A stretch of DNA of 64,000 nucleotides from Alistipes muris (GTDB lineage Bacteria > Bacteroidota > Bacteroidia > Bacteroidales > Rikenellaceae), in assembly GCF_943193205.1 (NCBI RefSeq), contig NZ_CALPDD010000006.1, forward strand, positions 62,001 through 126,000. The letters are read 5' to 3'. The notes under the pieces are model-generated. The model saw only the letters and a list, made by a program, of their open reading frames with translations, searched no databases and had not been told where the DNA came from. Made by a program: the position numbers and the translations under genes. Of this stretch, positions 44,485 through 54,730 are shown one piece after another. Each line of letters starts with the position of its first letter. The stretch's first letter is position 1.

Positions 44485-45483
44485 ATGAAACGCAATTTAT
44501 TTTTTGCAGCAACCATGCTGCTCGCAGCGGCCGTATCGTGCCAGAAAGCCGAACCGCTTGCAGAAACCGATGCTGCCAATGCAGCCCTGACGCGTGCTTA
44601 CGACATGACGCCCAAGATTACTATCTATGTGGAGACCAACGACGTCAACCCGCTCAACGCTGGCGACTACCTCCTTTCCGACGGTACGCCCTATGCCAGC
44701 ATCGTGGAGCTCTTCGCGTCGAACATCCATGCGGAGACCGTCGGCGGCATCGTGCGTCCGACGCTCTATCTCAACGACAAGATGACCAACCTGCTCGAGA
44801 ACGGCGGTACGGAGAAGTACATCAAGCCCCTGCAGGACAAGGGTATCAAGGTGCTGCTCACCGTGCTGGGCGACTGGGCCGGTATCGGCCTGGCCAACAT
44901 GAACGACACGCAGGCCGAGCAGTTCGCCAAGATTCTGGCCTACGCTGTTGAGAAGTACGGGCTGGACGGTATCGGTTTCGACGATGAGTATGCCAACTAT
45001 TCGACGGCTCTTGTTCGCGGTTCGTTCGGCAACATCATCACCAAACTGCGCGGTCTGATGCCCGCTGACAAGCTCATTACGGTATTCCAGTATGGTAACT
45101 GCGGCGCATCGCAAATCGACGCTGCTGCCGGTGCGCTTATCGACTATGTGTATACCAATTTCTCGCCGTATAATACGGGTATCGGTGTTGCCGGTGTGAC
45201 CAAGACGCATTATGCTCCGATTGCCATTAACTTGGGTTCTTACTATACGACGAGTGCAATTAATAATTATGGCGATAATGCCTATAAGGCAGAACAAAAT
45301 GGTTACGGTGCTATCATGCACTTCAACCTGCGCACGAAGTCTGACCGTGACCCGCTGAAGTTGTTCAACGCTATCGCCGACGGTGCTTACGGCGAAACCG
45401 TAACCTGCGAAAACGGTAACCGTCCGCAGGATTGGACTTTCGTCCCCGGTGGTTTCACTATCTCCATCGACGACGTTCAGTAG
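44485..45483 (+). CDS. GH18 endo-beta-N-acetylglucosaminidase (endo F/H type), lipoprotein
   Basis: 332 residues; lipobox AVSC (Cys19). The single barrel carries DGIGFDDEY with Asp161, Asp166 and the acid Glu168 in place, the only intact GH18 motif in this locus. Endo F/H-type enzymes cut between the two GlcNAc residues of N-glycans, leaving one GlcNAc on the protein. It has a 166-base leader gap from the previous gene and a strong terminator behind it. As the only predicted active surface endoglycosidase it should start the pathway. Confidence 0.9.
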   Translation: MKRNLFFAATMLLAAAVSCQKAEPLAETDAANAALTRAYDMTPKITIYVETNDVNPLNAGDYLLSDGTPYASIVELFASNIHAETVGGIVRPTLYLNDKMTNLLENGGTEKYIKPLQDKGIKVLLTVLGDWAGIGLANMNDTQAEQFAKILAYAVEKYGLDGIGFDDEYANYSTALVRGSFGNIITKLRGLMPADKLITVFQYGNCGASQIDAAAGALIDYVYTNFSPYNTGIGVAGVTKTHYAPIAINLGSYYTTSAINNYGDNAYKAEQNGYGAIMHFNLRTKSDRDPLKLFNAIADGAYGETVTCENGNRPQDWTFVPGGFTISIDDVQ

Positions 45484-45500
45484 TCTGTCCCTCTTTTTTC

Positions 45501-45527
45501 ACGGCCCGGTCTCCCCGGGCCGTTTTT
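45501..45527 (+). terminator. Intrinsic terminator of the SusC-GH18 genes
   Basis: A perfect 9 bp stem (ACGGCCCGG and complement), 5 nt loop, then TTTTTG. It lies 17 bases after the GH18 stop. Confidence 0.92.
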
Positions 45528-45608
45528 GTTTGTCTTCGCCCCGTCACACCGCCCTCGCGCGTCGTTTCTCGCCGCCGCCCCGTTCCCTGCCCCCCCCCTG
45601 CCCCTTTC

Positions 45609-45642
45609 TGTCATTCTGAGCATCGCGAAGAATCTGTTTTTC
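45609..45642 (+). repeat. CATTCTGAG-GAAGAATCTG module, copy A
   Basis: GTCATTCTGAG, a short variable middle, then CGAAGAATCTGTTTTT. It shares both ends with copies B and C. Confidence 0.65.
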
Positions 45643-45854
45643 CGCCCGCCCGTCGCCCCGCCCTGCTCGTCCTTTTTCCGCCCCTCTCGCCGCTTTTCTT
45701 TGTTTTGCCGTTGCTTTCCTCGTCTCATATCCGTTCCGCGTTATTTTGCCCCTTTCTGTGCTTTTTGCCGCATTCTCGCTTGACCCCTTGCCCGTTCACT
45801 CCTTGCGCGCCCGCCAACCCGACCCCTCCCCGTCGCACCGTCCAGCCCCTCCTT

Positions 45855-45888
45855 GTCATTCTGAGGAGGGCCCTGGCCCACCGAAGAA
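45855..45888 (+). repeat. CATTCTGAG-GAAGAA module, copy B (left arm of inverted repeat)
   Basis: 34 bases that match the complement of 46410-46443 at 33 positions. The middle GGGCCCTGGCCC is itself nearly palindromic. Confidence 0.8.
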
Positions 45889-46280
45889 CCCCCCCCCTGC
45901 GCCGTACCCCCCCCCTGCGTTGTTTCCGCGCCGCACTCCCGCCACACACACCTCGGCCGGCCGCCACCCCCCCCCAGCGGACGCTCGCAGCCCCTGCGTC
46001 CTGGCCCCTGCCTGTGACACCCCCCCCCAAAAACGTTTTTTTTGAGGGTATTTCGGCCTTGTTTTTGTCGGAAATTCCTCTTATACTTGTCGTGCCGACC
46101 TCTCTACAAAACATATATTTTTACAAATATATATTGTCATACAATAACTATTTGTATGCAAGAAAACATTGCACGCCTTGGAGGGGCTTCTCGCGGGGGT
46201 GGAGGGGTGTTTTCGCGCGAGCCCTTTTTCAAGGGTCCGCGAGGGCTCCGAAACGGCTTTTTGTGGGGGTCTTCAGCGCG

Positions 46281-46311
46281 CCGGAATGGCCGGAATGGCC
46301 GGAATGACCGG
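46281..46311 (+). repeat. 9-bp tandem repeat CCGGAATGG
   Basis: Three units in a row plus a partial unit; the third has one change. Confidence 0.8.
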
Positions 46312-46360
46312 ACGGGTGGGCGAGGACGGGTGGCGGGGCGCAGAAAGGCGAGAGGGCGGA

Positions 46361-46383
46361 AAACAGATTCTTCGGTGGGCCGG
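46361..46383 (-). repeat. Partial repeat module, copy D
   Basis: AAACAGATTCTTCGGTGGGC and flank, the same as the first part of copy C, 42 bases before it. Confidence 0.7.
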
Positions 46384-46409
46384 GGTGCAGAAACGGGGAG
46401 GGAAACAGA

Positions 46410-46443
46410 TTCTTCGGTGGGCCGGGGCCCTCCTCAGAATGAC
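46410..46443 (-). repeat. Repeat module, copy C (right arm of inverted repeat)
   Basis: Inverted partner of copy B. Two further partial CATTCTGAG or CATTTTGAG ends follow within 50 bases on the minus strand. Confidence 0.8.
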
Positions 46444-46599
46444 AGAAAGGGGCTCAGAATGACGGGGAGGAGGGCTCAAAATGACAGAGAGGGGCGGGGA
46501 TGGCAGGAGAGCAGAACGGCATGCGGCCAGGTGGCAGGAGGTAAAAATAACGTGAGGGAGAAGCACGCAAAGGCTGGAAGCCGCTCGGAGAGACGAAGA

Positions 46600-46649
46600 C
46601 AGCCCGGGGTAAGACCCGGGCTGCACATACGCAAAACCGCCTTGGGCGG
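46600..46649 (-). terminator. Two hairpins after pepP
   Basis: On the minus strand a small stem (CCGCC / GGCGG) followed by TTTT sits directly at the pepP stop. Behind it is a perfect 9 bp stem (CAGCCCGGG and complement) with a 6 nt loop. Neither has a long T run, but together they probably end the leuS-pepP transcript. Confidence 0.6.
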
Positions 46650-48044
46650 CTATCTGCTGCCGACGATTTCTTCCAACTCGTCGACGGTGACGGGGATTCG
46701 GCGGTCGCCGATGAACCGGCATCCGCCGTTGGTGACGAGCAGGTCGTCCTCGATGCGGACGCCGCCGAAATTACGGAGGCTTTCGAGCATGTCGTAATCG
46801 ACGATGCCCCGGTAGAGCCGTTCGGTGCGGCACTTGTCGATGAGCGCGGGGATGAAGTAGAGCCCGGGCTCGTCGGTCATGACGCTGCCGGGACGGAGCT
46901 TCCAGGCGGCGCGATAGATACACGTACCCGATGCGGCGGCACGCCCGGCGATGGAGGCGAAGTCGAACGACCGCTCGCCCATGGCCTCGCAGTCGTGGAC
47001 GTCGAGCCCGAGCCCGTGGCCGAGCCCGTGGGGCATGAAGAGGGTCATGGCGCCCGCGGCGACGGCGTCTTCGGCCGAACCCTTGAGCAGACCGATGCCC
47101 GCGAGCCCCTCGGCGAGCTTGAGGTAGGCGGCGCGGTGGATGTCGGAATACATCATCCCGGCGTGGACGATGGCGGCGACGTGGTCGTGGGCTTCGAGGA
47201 CGATCTGATAGATTTCGCGCTGGATGGGCGTGAAACGCCCGCTGACGGGGTAAGTGCGCGTGTGGTCCGAACAATAATTGTCGAGCCCCTCGCCGCCCGC
47301 GTCGCAGAGGAGCAGGCGCCCGGCTTCCAACACGCCGTCGGACCGGAGGTTGTGGAGCGTCTCGCCGTGCTGCGAGACGATGGAGGGGAACGACACGCCG
47401 AGCCCGGCCGACTTGGCGACGCCCTCGATGGCACCCGCTATCTGCCGCTCGACGACGCCCGGACGGCACATCCGCATGGCGAGGGTGTGCATGTCGTAAC
47501 CGATGCGGAAAGCACGCTCGAGGGCCTCGATTTCCTCGGGGCTCTTGACCTCGCGCATCTCGGCGACGGCGAACATGAGGTCGACGGACTTGTAATCGTG
47601 GAGCAACGCGGGGGCGATGCCGAGCAAGCCGGAGAGCTGCAACCGGGTTTCGCCGCGGTAAGGGGGCAGGAAGTGGATGCGCCGACCGAGGGCGACAGCC
47701 TTGCGGAGGCGCTGTTCGAGCTCGGCGAGGGGATAGGTATGGGCGACCCCGACCTGGGCGCCCAACTCGCTGAGCGACGGCTGCGGCCCGGTCCAGATGA
47801 TGTCGTCGACGGTGAAGTCGTCGCCGAAGAGCATGTCGTCGCCCGAATCGGTGTCGAGGAGCCCGACCAACGCGGGAGCGTTCAACCCGAAGAAGTAGAG
47901 GAACGACGAATCCTGCCGGAAATAATAAGCGTTGTTGGGATAATTGTTGGGCGAGGGGAGGTTGCCCGGCAGGAGGACGAGCCCCCCGCCGATGCGGGCG
48001 CGCAGCTCGGCGCGCCGTGCGGAATAGGTCTGAGCGGAAAACAT
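46650..48044 (-). CDS. pepP: Aminopeptidase P family metallopeptidase (Xaa-Pro aminopeptidase)
   Basis: 464 residues from MFSAQTYSARRAELRARIG. An N-terminal creatinase-like domain (about 1-165) is followed by the pita-bread peptidase domain with all five metal ligands in order: LLCDAGGEG, CSDHTRTYP, MPHGLGHGLG, TDEPGLYF and GVRIEDD. It removes an N-terminal residue that precedes proline. It starts 11 bases after the leuS stop and is probably co-transcribed. The reading frame is open far upstream, but that part is a shifted shadow of leuS. Confidence 0.93.
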   Translation of the reverse strand: MFSAQTYSARRAELRARIGGGLVLLPGNLPSPNNYPNNAYYFRQDSSFLYFFGLNAPALVGLLDTDSGDDMLFGDDFTVDDIIWTGPQPSLSELGAQVGVAHTYPLAELEQRLRKAVALGRRIHFLPPYRGETRLQLSGLLGIAPALLHDYKSVDLMFAVAEMREVKSPEEIEALERAFRIGYDMHTLAMRMCRPGVVERQIAGAIEGVAKSAGLGVSFPSIVSQHGETLHNLRSDGVLEAGRLLLCDAGGEGLDNYCSDHTRTYPVSGRFTPIQREIYQIVLEAHDHVAAIVHAGMMYSDIHRAAYLKLAEGLAGIGLLKGSAEDAVAAGAMTLFMPHGLGHGLGLDVHDCEAMGERSFDFASIAGRAAASGTCIYRAAWKLRPGSVMTDEPGLYFIPALIDKCRTERLYRGIVDYDMLESLRNFGGVRIEDDLLVTNGGCRFIGDRRIPVTVDELEEIVGSR

Positions 48045-48055
48045 GGCTGAGAACG

Positions 48056-50812
48056 TTAGATGACGATGTTGATGATTTTGCCGGGGACGACGATGACCTT
48101 TTTGGGCGCCTTGCCGTCGAGCCACTTCTGAGCTTCGGGGAGCGTGACGACGTCGGCCTGGATGTCGGCGGGCGCGGCGGAGGCGGGGTACTCCTTCTTG
48201 AAACGGAGCTTGCCGTTGATGGAAACGGGGTACTCGAAAGCGCTCAACGCGAGGTATTTCTCGTCGAACTCGGGGCAGGCGGCGTCGCAGACCGACCCGC
48301 TGTGGCCGAGGACCTCCCACAACTCCTCGGCGATGTGCGGCGCGAACGGCGCGAGCAGGACGACGAGGGGTTCGAGGACGGCGCGCTTGGAACAGTCGCC
48401 CAACTCGTTGAGACAAATCATGAAAGCGGCGACGGAGGTGTTGAACGAGAAATTCTCGATGTCGTCGGTGACTTTCTTGATGGTCTTGTGGAGCGTGCGG
48501 AGCTCCTTGTCGGTGGCGGGCTCGTCGGAGAGCAGCAGACGGCCGTCGCGGTCGAAGAAGAGCCGCCAGAACCGCCGCAGGAACTTGTGGACGCCGTCGA
48601 TGCCGTTGGTGTCCCACGGCTTGGACTGCTCCAGGGGCCCGAGGAACATTTCGTACATGCGCAACGTGTCGGCGCCGTAGTTGTCGACGATGTAATCGGG
48701 ATTGACGACGTTGTACATCGACTTGGACATCTTCTCGACGGCCCACCCGCAGACGTACTTGCCGTCCTCGAGGATGAACTCGGCGTCGCGGAAGTCGGGC
48801 ATCCAGCGGCGGAACGCTTCGGTGTCGAGGATGTCGTTCTTGACGATGTTGACGTCGACGTGGATTTCCTGCGTGTCGTACTGGTCTTTGAGCCCGAGCG
48901 AGACGAACTTGTTGGTCCCGACGACGCGATAGACGAAGTTGGAGCGGCCCTGGATCATGCCCTGGTTGACGAGCTTGCGGAACGGCTCCTCCTCGCATAC
49001 GCGGCCGAGGTCGTAGAGGAACATGTTCCAGAAACGCGAATACATCAGGTGGCCCGTGGCGTGCTCGATGCCGCCGACGTAGAGGTCGACCGAACGCCAG
49101 TAATCGTTGGCTTCGCGGCCCACGAGCGCGCTGTCGTTGTGCGGGTCCATGTAACGCAGGTAGTAGGCCGACGACCCGGCGAATCCGGGCATGGTAGAGA
49201 GCTCGTAGGGGCAGCCCTCGGGGGTGCACCAGCCCTTGACGCGCGCCAGCGGCGGCTCGCCCTCGGCCGTGGGGCCGAAGTTCTCGATGGGGGGCAGCTC
49301 CAACGGGAGTTTGTCGGCGGCGAGGGGATAGGCCACATCGTCCTTGTAATAGACGGGAAACGGCTCGCCCCAGTAACGCTGGCGCGAGAAGATGGCGTCG
49401 CGCAGGCGGTAATTGACCAGCCGCTTGCCCAGGCCGCGGCGCTCGACCTCGTCGAACATCAGAGGAATGGCCTCCTTGACATCCTTGCCGTTGAGGAAAT
49501 CGGAGTTGATCATCCGGCCCTCCTTGGCGTCGTAGGATTCCTTTTCGAGGTCGCCGCCCTCGACCACCGGCACGATGTCGAGCCCGAAGTGGCGGGCGAA
49601 AGCGTAGTCGCGCGAATCGTGGGCCGGGACGGCCATGATGGCCCCCGTGCCGTAACCGGCGAGCACGTAATCGGAAATATAGATGGGAATGGCCTTGCCG
49701 GTGAACGGATTGACGGCGAAGGAACCCGTCGCCACGCCGCTGACGCGTCGCGTTTCGGCGATGCGCTCGCGCTCGGACCGCTTCTTGGCCTGGGCGATGT
49801 ACTCCTCGACGGCGGCGCGGTTCTCGGGCGTGGTGAGCTCGCCGACCCACTCGTGCTCGGGAGCGATGACCATGAACGTGACGCCGAAGATGGTGTCGGG
49901 GCGCGTGGTGAAGATTTCGAGCTTGCGGTCCGAACCCTCGATGTCGAAGAAGACCTGCGCGCCGACCGAACGGCCGATCCAGTTACGCTGGATTTCCTTG
50001 AGCGAATCGCTCCAGGCGAGCTTGTCGAGACCGTCGAGCATACGCTGGGCGTAGGCCGTGACGCGGAGCAGCCACTGCTTCATGCGCTTCTGCTCGACGG
50101 GGAAGCCGCCGCGGACCGAAAGCCCGTCGCGCACCTCGTCGTTGGCGAGCACGGTGCCCAGCTGCGGACACCAGTTGACCATCGTGTCGGCGCGGTAGGC
50201 GAGCCGATAGTTCTGCAAAACCTGCTCTTTCTCGGCTTCGCTCTTGGCGTTCCACTCGTCGGCCGTGAAGCGCATCTCGACGGTGCAGGCGGCGTTGAGC
50301 CCCTCGTTGCCGTATTTGGAAAAGGCTTCGACGAGCTCTGCGATGGGCCGTGCCTGCTGTGTGTCGTTGCAGTAGTAGTGGCTGTACATTTCGAGGAACG
50401 CCCACTGCGTCCACTTGTAGTAGGCCGGGTCGCAGGTGCGCACCTCGCGGTCCCAGTCGAACGAAAAACCGATTTTGTCGAGCTGCTCGCGGTAGCGGGC
50501 GATGTTGCGCTCGGTCGTGACGGCGGGGTGCTGCCCGGTCTGGATGGCGTACTGCTCGGCGGGCAGGCCGAATGCGTCGTAACCCATGGGGTGCAGCACG
50601 TTGAATCCCTTGAGCCGCTTGTAGCGCGAATAGATGTCCGAGGCGATGTAGCCCAGCGGATGGCCGACGTGGAGCCCGGCCCCCGAGGGGTAGGGGAACA
50701 TGTCGAGGACGTAGAACTTGGGACGCGCGGGGTCGGCGGCGACGCGGTAGGTGCCGCGCTCTTTCCAGCGCTGCTGCCATTTGGCTTCGATCTGTCTGAA
50801 ATCGTATTCCAT
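48056..50812 (-). CDS. leuS: Leucyl-tRNA synthetase
   Basis: 918 residues, class I synthetase charging tRNA-Leu. The HIGH motif is HVGH (48-51) in [21 protein letters not shown] is EKMSKSMYN in the last third. The CP1 editing domain is present, with the threonine-rich [11 protein letters not shown] and the [16 protein letters not shown] motif. Length is normal for the bacterial type with a leucine-specific insert. A consensus promoter lies just upstream. Confidence 0.97.
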   Translation of the reverse strand: MEYDFRQIEAKWQQRWKERGTYRVAADPARPKFYVLDMFPYPSGAGLHVGHPLGYIASDIYSRYKRLKGFNVLHPMGYDAFGLPAEQYAIQTGQHPAVTTERNIARYREQLDKIGFSFDWDREVRTCDPAYYKWTQWAFLEMYSHYYCNDTQQARPIAELVEAFSKYGNEGLNAACTVEMRFTADEWNAKSEAEKEQVLQNYRLAYRADTMVNWCPQLGTVLANDEVRDGLSVRGGFPVEQKRMKQWLLRVTAYAQRMLDGLDKLAWSDSLKEIQRNWIGRSVGAQVFFDIEGSDRKLEIFTTRPDTIFGVTFMVIAPEHEWVGELTTPENRAAVEEYIAQAKKRSERERIAETRRVSGVATGSFAVNPFTGKAIPIYISDYVLAGYGTGAIMAVPAHDSRDYAFARHFGLDIVPVVEGGDLEKESYDAKEGRMINSDFLNGKDVKEAIPLMFDEVERRGLGKRLVNYRLRDAIFSRQRYWGEPFPVYYKDDVAYPLAADKLPLELPPIENFGPTAEGEPPLARVKGWCTPEGCPYELSTMPGFAGSSAYYLRYMDPHNDSALVGREANDYWRSVDLYVGGIEHATGHLMYSRFWNMFLYDLGRVCEEEPFRKLVNQGMIQGRSNFVYRVVGTNKFVSLGLKDQYDTQEIHVDVNIVKNDILDTEAFRRWMPDFRDAEFILEDGKYVCGWAVEKMSKSMYNVVNPDYIVDNYGADTLRMYEMFLGPLEQSKPWDTNGIDGVHKFLRRFWRLFFDRDGRLLLSDEPATDKELRTLHKTIKKVTDDIENFSFNTSVAAFMICLNELGDCSKRAVLEPLVVLLAPFAPHIAEELWEVLGHSGSVCDAACPEFDEKYLALSAFEYPVSINGKLRFKKEYPASAAPADIQADVVTLPEAQKWLDGKAPKKVIVVPGKIINIVI

Positions 50813-50847
50813 TGTATCGGTAGGATTATATTATGCTCAATGTCCGA

Positions 50848-50880
50848 CAAAAATACGGAAAACTTTCGGAATAAGAGCAA
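50848..50880 (-). promoter_or_regulatory. Probable leuS promoter (TTG, 22 nt, TATTTTTG)
   Basis: -7 TATTTTTG at 50848-50855 and a TTG at 50878-50880 on the minus strand. The spacer is slightly longer than usual. Confidence 0.55.
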
Positions 50881-51117
50881 TCCGGGCCATATTTCGCGAT
50901 TTGGGGTTCTTCGGCGGGGCGCGAATCCGGAGGGCTTCTGCGGGTGTGGCCATGCGCAGAACGGCAGAGGATGTTCGTTGGGTTCAATCGTTTTGTTTTC
51001 AATCAATTGCATGTTTTATAATAATCCGAGATTATTCTTTTGTAAATTCTATAAATAAAAAGAATAACAAAAATCGCGAAAAGCCCGGAAATCGGCGCAA
51101 AAAGATGCGCCTATATA
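50881..51117. other. Divergent intergenic region leuS/rpsL, nothing further recognised
   Basis: Between the two promoters I see no gene. Short plus-strand frames here have no recognisable product and are not preceded by a start signal. Confidence 0.5.
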
Positions 51118-51146
51118 TTGTATTTCAAAAAAAATGCGTACCTTTG
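51118..51146 (+). promoter_or_regulatory. str operon promoter (TTG, 18 nt, TACCTTTG)
   Basis: TTG at 51118-51120 and TACCTTTG at 51139-51146. The predicted transcript starts close to a small palindrome (GTCCATTTTGGAC). Confidence 0.78.
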
Positions 51147-51202
51147 CAGTCCATTTTGGACAATGGAAATAGAGTTTAACCACTTAAAGGACAGTTTAAG
51201 AA

Positions 51203-51586
51203 ATGCCAACTATTCAACAGTTAGTGAGAAACGGCCGTCTGGCGCTGGAGGACAAATCGAAGTCTCCCGCACTGGCCGCGTGTCCCCAGCGTCGCGGCGT
51301 GTGCACCCGTGTGTACACCACGACCCCCAAGAAGCCTAACTCGGCTATGCGCAAGGTGGCACGTGTGCGTCTGACCAACGGCAAGGAAGTCAACGCCTAC
51401 ATCCCGGGCGAAGGCCACAACCTCCAGGAGCACTCGATCGTGCTGGTACGCGGCGGTCGTGTGAAGGACCTCCCCGGTGTGCGCTATCACCTGGTGCGCG
51501 GTGCACTCGACTCGGCCGGTGTGGACGGTCGCCGTCAGCGCCGCTCGAAGTACGGAGCCAAACGGCCCAAGGCCGCGGCGAAATAA
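51203..51586 (+). CDS. rpsL: Ribosomal protein uS12
   Basis: 127 residues; decoding-centre protein of the small subunit. The [13 protein letters not shown] and [13 protein letters not shown] loops keep the lysines whose change gives streptomycin resistance, so this allele is wild type at those sites. First gene of the str operon, 56 bases after the predicted promoter. Confidence 0.98.
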   Translation: MPTIQQLVRNGRLALEDKSKSPALAACPQRRGVCTRVYTTTPKKPNSAMRKVARVRLTNGKEVNAYIPGEGHNLQEHSIVLVRGGRVKDLPGVRYHLVRGALDSAGVDGRRQRRSKYGAKRPKAAAK

Positions 51587-51680
51587 ACCCGCGGACGGAG
51601 CAACAACTCAACCTTAGGTTTCCGGAGGGCGCGGCCCGAAGACGGAACCGACACAAGAAAACACAACATTTCAAATAGCA

Positions 51681-52157
51681 ATGAGAAAAGCTAAGCCAAA
51701 AAAGCGAATTCTACTTCCGGATCCGAAGTTCGGCGACGTGGCAGTGACCCGTTTCGTGAACAACCTTATGCTGGATGGTAAGAAGAGTATTGCCTACACC
51801 ATTTTTTACGATGCCCTGGAGCTCGTAGGCAAGAAGATGAAGGATGCTGATAAATCTCCGCTGGAAATCTGGAAACAGGCTCTGGAGAACATCACGCCCC
51901 AAGTCGAAGTGAAATCGAAGCGTATCGGTGGCGCGACGTTCCAGGTTCCCATGGAGGTTCGTCCGGAGCGCAAGATTTCTATTTCCATGAAAAACCTTGT
52001 CCTCTTTTCCCGCAAGCGCGCCGGCAAGACGATGGCAGAGAAGCTTTCCGCCGAAATAGCGGATGCCTACAACCAGCAGGGTGCCGCCTTCAAACGCAAG
52101 GAGGAGATGCACCGCATGGCCGAGGCCAACAAGGCGTTCGCACATTTCAGATTCTAA
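51681..52157 (+). CDS. rpsG: Ribosomal protein uS7
   Basis: 158 residues, [19 protein letters not shown]. Primary 16S rRNA binder that nucleates the small-subunit head. It has the expected helical body and ends in AHFRF. The 94-base spacer after rpsL is longer than others in the operon and has no obvious structure. Confidence 0.98.
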   Translation: MRKAKPKKRILLPDPKFGDVAVTRFVNNLMLDGKKSIAYTIFYDALELVGKKMKDADKSPLEIWKQALENITPQVEVKSKRIGGATFQVPMEVRPERKISISMKNLVLFSRKRAGKTMAEKLSAEIADAYNQQGAAFKRKEEMHRMAEANKAFAHFRF

Positions 52158-52165
52158 AAAGGAGA
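52156..52165 (+). promoter_or_regulatory. Shine-Dalgarno site of fusA
   Basis: AAAAAGGAGA ends 7 bases before the fusA ATG, overlapping the rpsG stop codon. A clear site like this is unusual in this genome. Confidence 0.7.
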
Positions 52166-52172
52166 CCCGAAG

Positions 52173-54287
52173 ATGGCAACCAGAGATTTACACTATACGC
52201 GTAATATCGGCATCATGGCCCACATCGACGCCGGTAAGACCACGACATCGGAGCGTATCCTTTTCTACACGGGCAAGACCCACAAAATCGGGGAGGTGCA
52301 CGAGGGCGGCGCTACCATGGACTGGATGGTCCAGGAGCAGGAGCGCGGTATCACCATCACCTCGGCCGCTACGACTGCATTCTGGCAGTACAAGGACAAG
52401 CAGTATCAGATCAACCTGATCGACACCCCGGGTCACGTGGACTTCACCGTCGAGGTGGAGCGTTCGCTGCGTGTGCTGGACGGTGCCGTGGCTACGTTCT
52501 GCGCCGTCGGCGGTGTGGAGCCCCAGTCGGAGACCGTATGGCGCCAAGCCGACAAGTACAACGTGCCCCGTATCGGCTACGTCAACAAGATGGACCGCAC
52601 GGGTGCCGACTTCCTTGCCGTCTGCTCGCAGATCAAGGAGCACTTCGGTGCTACGGCTCTGCCCGTCGTGCTGCCTATCGGTGCTGAAGACAAGTTCGAG
52701 GGTCTGGTAGACCTTATATATAATAACGCGATCTACTACTACGACGACAAGACCGTCCGTGACAACTTCGAGCTCAAGGAGATTCCCGATTCGATGAAGG
52801 CCGAGGCTGCCGAATGGCGTGCCAAGCTCATCGAAGAGGTCGCTTCGACGGACGATGCGCTGATGGAGAAGTTCTTCGAGGACCCCGATTCGATCACGCC
52901 GGAGGAGCTGCTGGTGGCTATCCGCAAGGCGACGATTTCGATGCAGATCGTTCCGATGCTCTGCGGCTCGTCGTTCCACAACAAGGGTGTGCAGAAGCTG
53001 CTCGACTATGTAATCGCATTCCTTCCCTCGCCGATGGACGTGCCCGCAGTGACGGGTATGAACCCCAAGACCGAGGCCGAGGAGGTCCGCAACGCTACGG
53101 AGGACGACCCGTTCTGCGGTCTGGCTTTCAAGATTGCCACCGACCCCTTCGTAGGCCGTCTGGCTTTCGTGCGTGTTTACTCGGGTAAGCTCGATGCCGG
53201 TTCCTACGTACTGAACGCACGCAGCGGCAAGCGCGAGCGCATCAGCCGTATCTACCAGATGCACGCCAACAAGCAGAACCCGCTGGAGACCGTAGGTGCC
53301 GGCGACATCTGCGCAGCCGTAGGTTTCAAGGAAATCCGCACGGGCGACACGCTCTGCGCCGAGAACGCACCTATCGTACTGGAGCAGATGACCTTCCCCG
53401 AACCGGTTATCGGTCTGGCCGTAGAACCCAAGACGCAGAAGGACCTCGACAAGCTGGGCATTGCGCTGGCGAAGCTGGCGGAGGAAGACCCCACCTTCAC
53501 GGTACATACCGACGAGGATTCGGGTCAGACCGTCATCAGCGGTATGGGCGAGCTTCACCTCGACATCATCGTCGATCGTCTGCGCCGCGAATTCGGTGTC
53601 GAAATCAACCAGGGCGCTCCGCAGGTGAACTACAAGGAAGCCCTCACGCAGACCGTACAGCACCGCGAAGTCTTCAAGAAGCAGACCGGCGGCCGCGGTA
53701 AGTTTGCCGACATCATCTTCGAGATCGGTCCTGCCGAAGACGGCAAGATGGGCCTTACGTTCGTAGACGAAGTCAAGGGCGGTAACATTCCCAAGGAATT
53801 CATCCCCTCGGTACAGAAGGGCTTCGAGTCGGCCATGGCCAACGGTGCTCTTGCCGGCTATCAGATGGACTCGATGAAGGTTACCCTCAAGGACGGTTCG
53901 TTCCACCCGGTCGACTCCGACCAGCTGTCGTTCGAGATTGCAGCCCGCAACGGTTACCGTGCGGCCGCTCCCAAGGCCGGCTCGGTCATCATGGAACCCA
54001 TCATGAACGTGGAAGTCGTTACCCCCGAGGAGAACATGGGCGACATCATCGGCGACCTGAACAAGCGCCGCGGCCAGATTACGGGCATGGAATCGAAAGG
54101 TACCGCCCGTGTGGTCAAGGCCAAGGTTCCCCTGTCGGAGATGTTCGGCTACGTGACCGTGCTGCGTACGATTTCGTCGGGCCGCGCCACCTCGTCGATG
54201 GAGTTCTCGCACTTCGAGGAAGTACCTGCCAACCTGGCCAAGGAGATCATCGAGAAAGCGAGCGGTAAACGTAAGGATATAGAATAA
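52173..54287 (+). CDS. fusA: Elongation factor G (canonical)
   Basis: 704 residues. GTPase that moves tRNA and mRNA on the ribosome. G motifs are intact: AHIDAGKTT (16-24), DTPGHVDF with His88, and NKMD. All five domains are present. It is the reference against which the divergent paralogue at 8601 should be compared. No tuf gene follows; rpsJ starts 9 bases later, the usual Bacteroidota arrangement. Confidence 0.98.
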   Translation: MATRDLHYTRNIGIMAHIDAGKTTTSERILFYTGKTHKIGEVHEGGATMDWMVQEQERGITITSAATTAFWQYKDKQYQINLIDTPGHVDFTVEVERSLRVLDGAVATFCAVGGVEPQSETVWRQADKYNVPRIGYVNKMDRTGADFLAVCSQIKEHFGATALPVVLPIGAEDKFEGLVDLIYNNAIYYYDDKTVRDNFELKEIPDSMKAEAAEWRAKLIEEVASTDDALMEKFFEDPDSITPEELLVAIRKATISMQIVPMLCGSSFHNKGVQKLLDYVIAFLPSPMDVPAVTGMNPKTEAEEVRNATEDDPFCGLAFKIATDPFVGRLAFVRVYSGKLDAGSYVLNARSGKRERISRIYQMHANKQNPLETVGAGDICAAVGFKEIRTGDTLCAENAPIVLEQMTFPEPVIGLAVEPKTQKDLDKLGIALAKLAEEDPTFTVHTDEDSGQTVISGMGELHLDIIVDRLRREFGVEINQGAPQVNYKEALTQTVQHREVFKKQTGGRGKFADIIFEIGPAEDGKMGLTFVDEVKGGNIPKEFIPSVQKGFESAMANGALAGYQMDSMKVTLKDGSFHPVDSDQLSFEIAARNGYRAAAPKAGSVIMEPIMNVEVVTPEENMGDIIGDLNKRRGQITGMESKGTARVVKAKVPLSEMFGYVTVLRTISSGRATSSMEFSHFEEVPANLAKEIIEKASGKRKDIE

Positions 54288-54296
54288 GCAAACGAT

Positions 54297-54602
54297 ATGA
54301 ATCAGAAAATCAGAATCAAGTTAAAGTCTTTCGATCACAATCTGGTCGACAAATCGGCCGAGAAGATTGTGAAGACTGTCAAGAGCACGGGCGCCGTTGT
54401 CAGCGGCCCGGTGCCTCTGCCCACGCACAAGCAGATTTTCACGGTCAACCGCTCGACTTTCGTCAACAAGAAAGCCCGCGAGCAGTTCCAGCTCTGCACC
54501 TTCAAGCGTATTCTGGACATCTATTCGTCGACGCCCAAGACCATCGACGCACTGATGAAACTGGAATTGCCCTCGGGTGTCGAGGTCGAAATCAAGGTCT
54601 GA
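54297..54602 (+). CDS. rpsJ: Ribosomal protein uS10
   Basis: 101 residues; small-subunit head protein, also the NusE partner in antitermination. The [19 protein letters not shown] loop and the final [11 protein letters not shown] strand are typical. It begins the S10 part of the operon without a promoter of its own. Confidence 0.98.
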   Translation: MNQKIRIKLKSFDHNLVDKSAEKIVKTVKSTGAVVSGPVPLPTHKQIFTVNRSTFVNKKAREQFQLCTFKRILDIYSSTPKTIDALMKLELPSGVEVEIKV

Positions 54603-54730
54603 TGCTTCCCCGGCAGCACTCCGCCGGACGCCGCAGCCGACCCCCGCGGGGCGGACGGCCGAAGACGGAGCGCGCCGTACCGACAGAGAAAAAAGGATCA
54701 CTTTATTTATAACAAACAATTCGACAACAA

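Larger units (their letters stand above)
45590..46028 (+). repeat. Five runs of exactly nine C
   Basis: Runs at 45590-45598, 45889-45897, 45907-45915, 45967-45975 and 46020-46028. Each is nine bases long, as are the two runs in susC and the BACON lipoprotein gene. Confidence 0.9.
45528..46599. other. Gene-free convergent intergenic region of extreme strand asymmetry
   Basis: From about 45530 to 46030 the plus strand is C/T-rich; about 46030-46160 is AT-rich (TATATTTTTACAAATATATA region); from about 46180 to 46560 the plus strand is G-rich. The open frames here translate to low-complexity Pro/Arg/Ser strings and are not genes. It holds five runs of nine C, repeat modules in both orientations and a 9-bp tandem repeat. 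Confidence 0.8.

Noticed and set aside
45432-46307. 291-residue plus-strand frame after the GH18 gene
   Set aside because: It begins inside the GH18 gene and translates the C-rich repeat region into Pro/Arg/Ser strings.
46650-49850. 1066-residue open frame covering pepP and part of leuS
   Set aside because: Only the last 464 residues make a real protein; the rest is leuS read in a wrong frame.
50751-51179. 142-residue frame overlapping the str promoter
   Set aside because: It crosses the leuS start and the rpsL promoter and has no homology I recognise.
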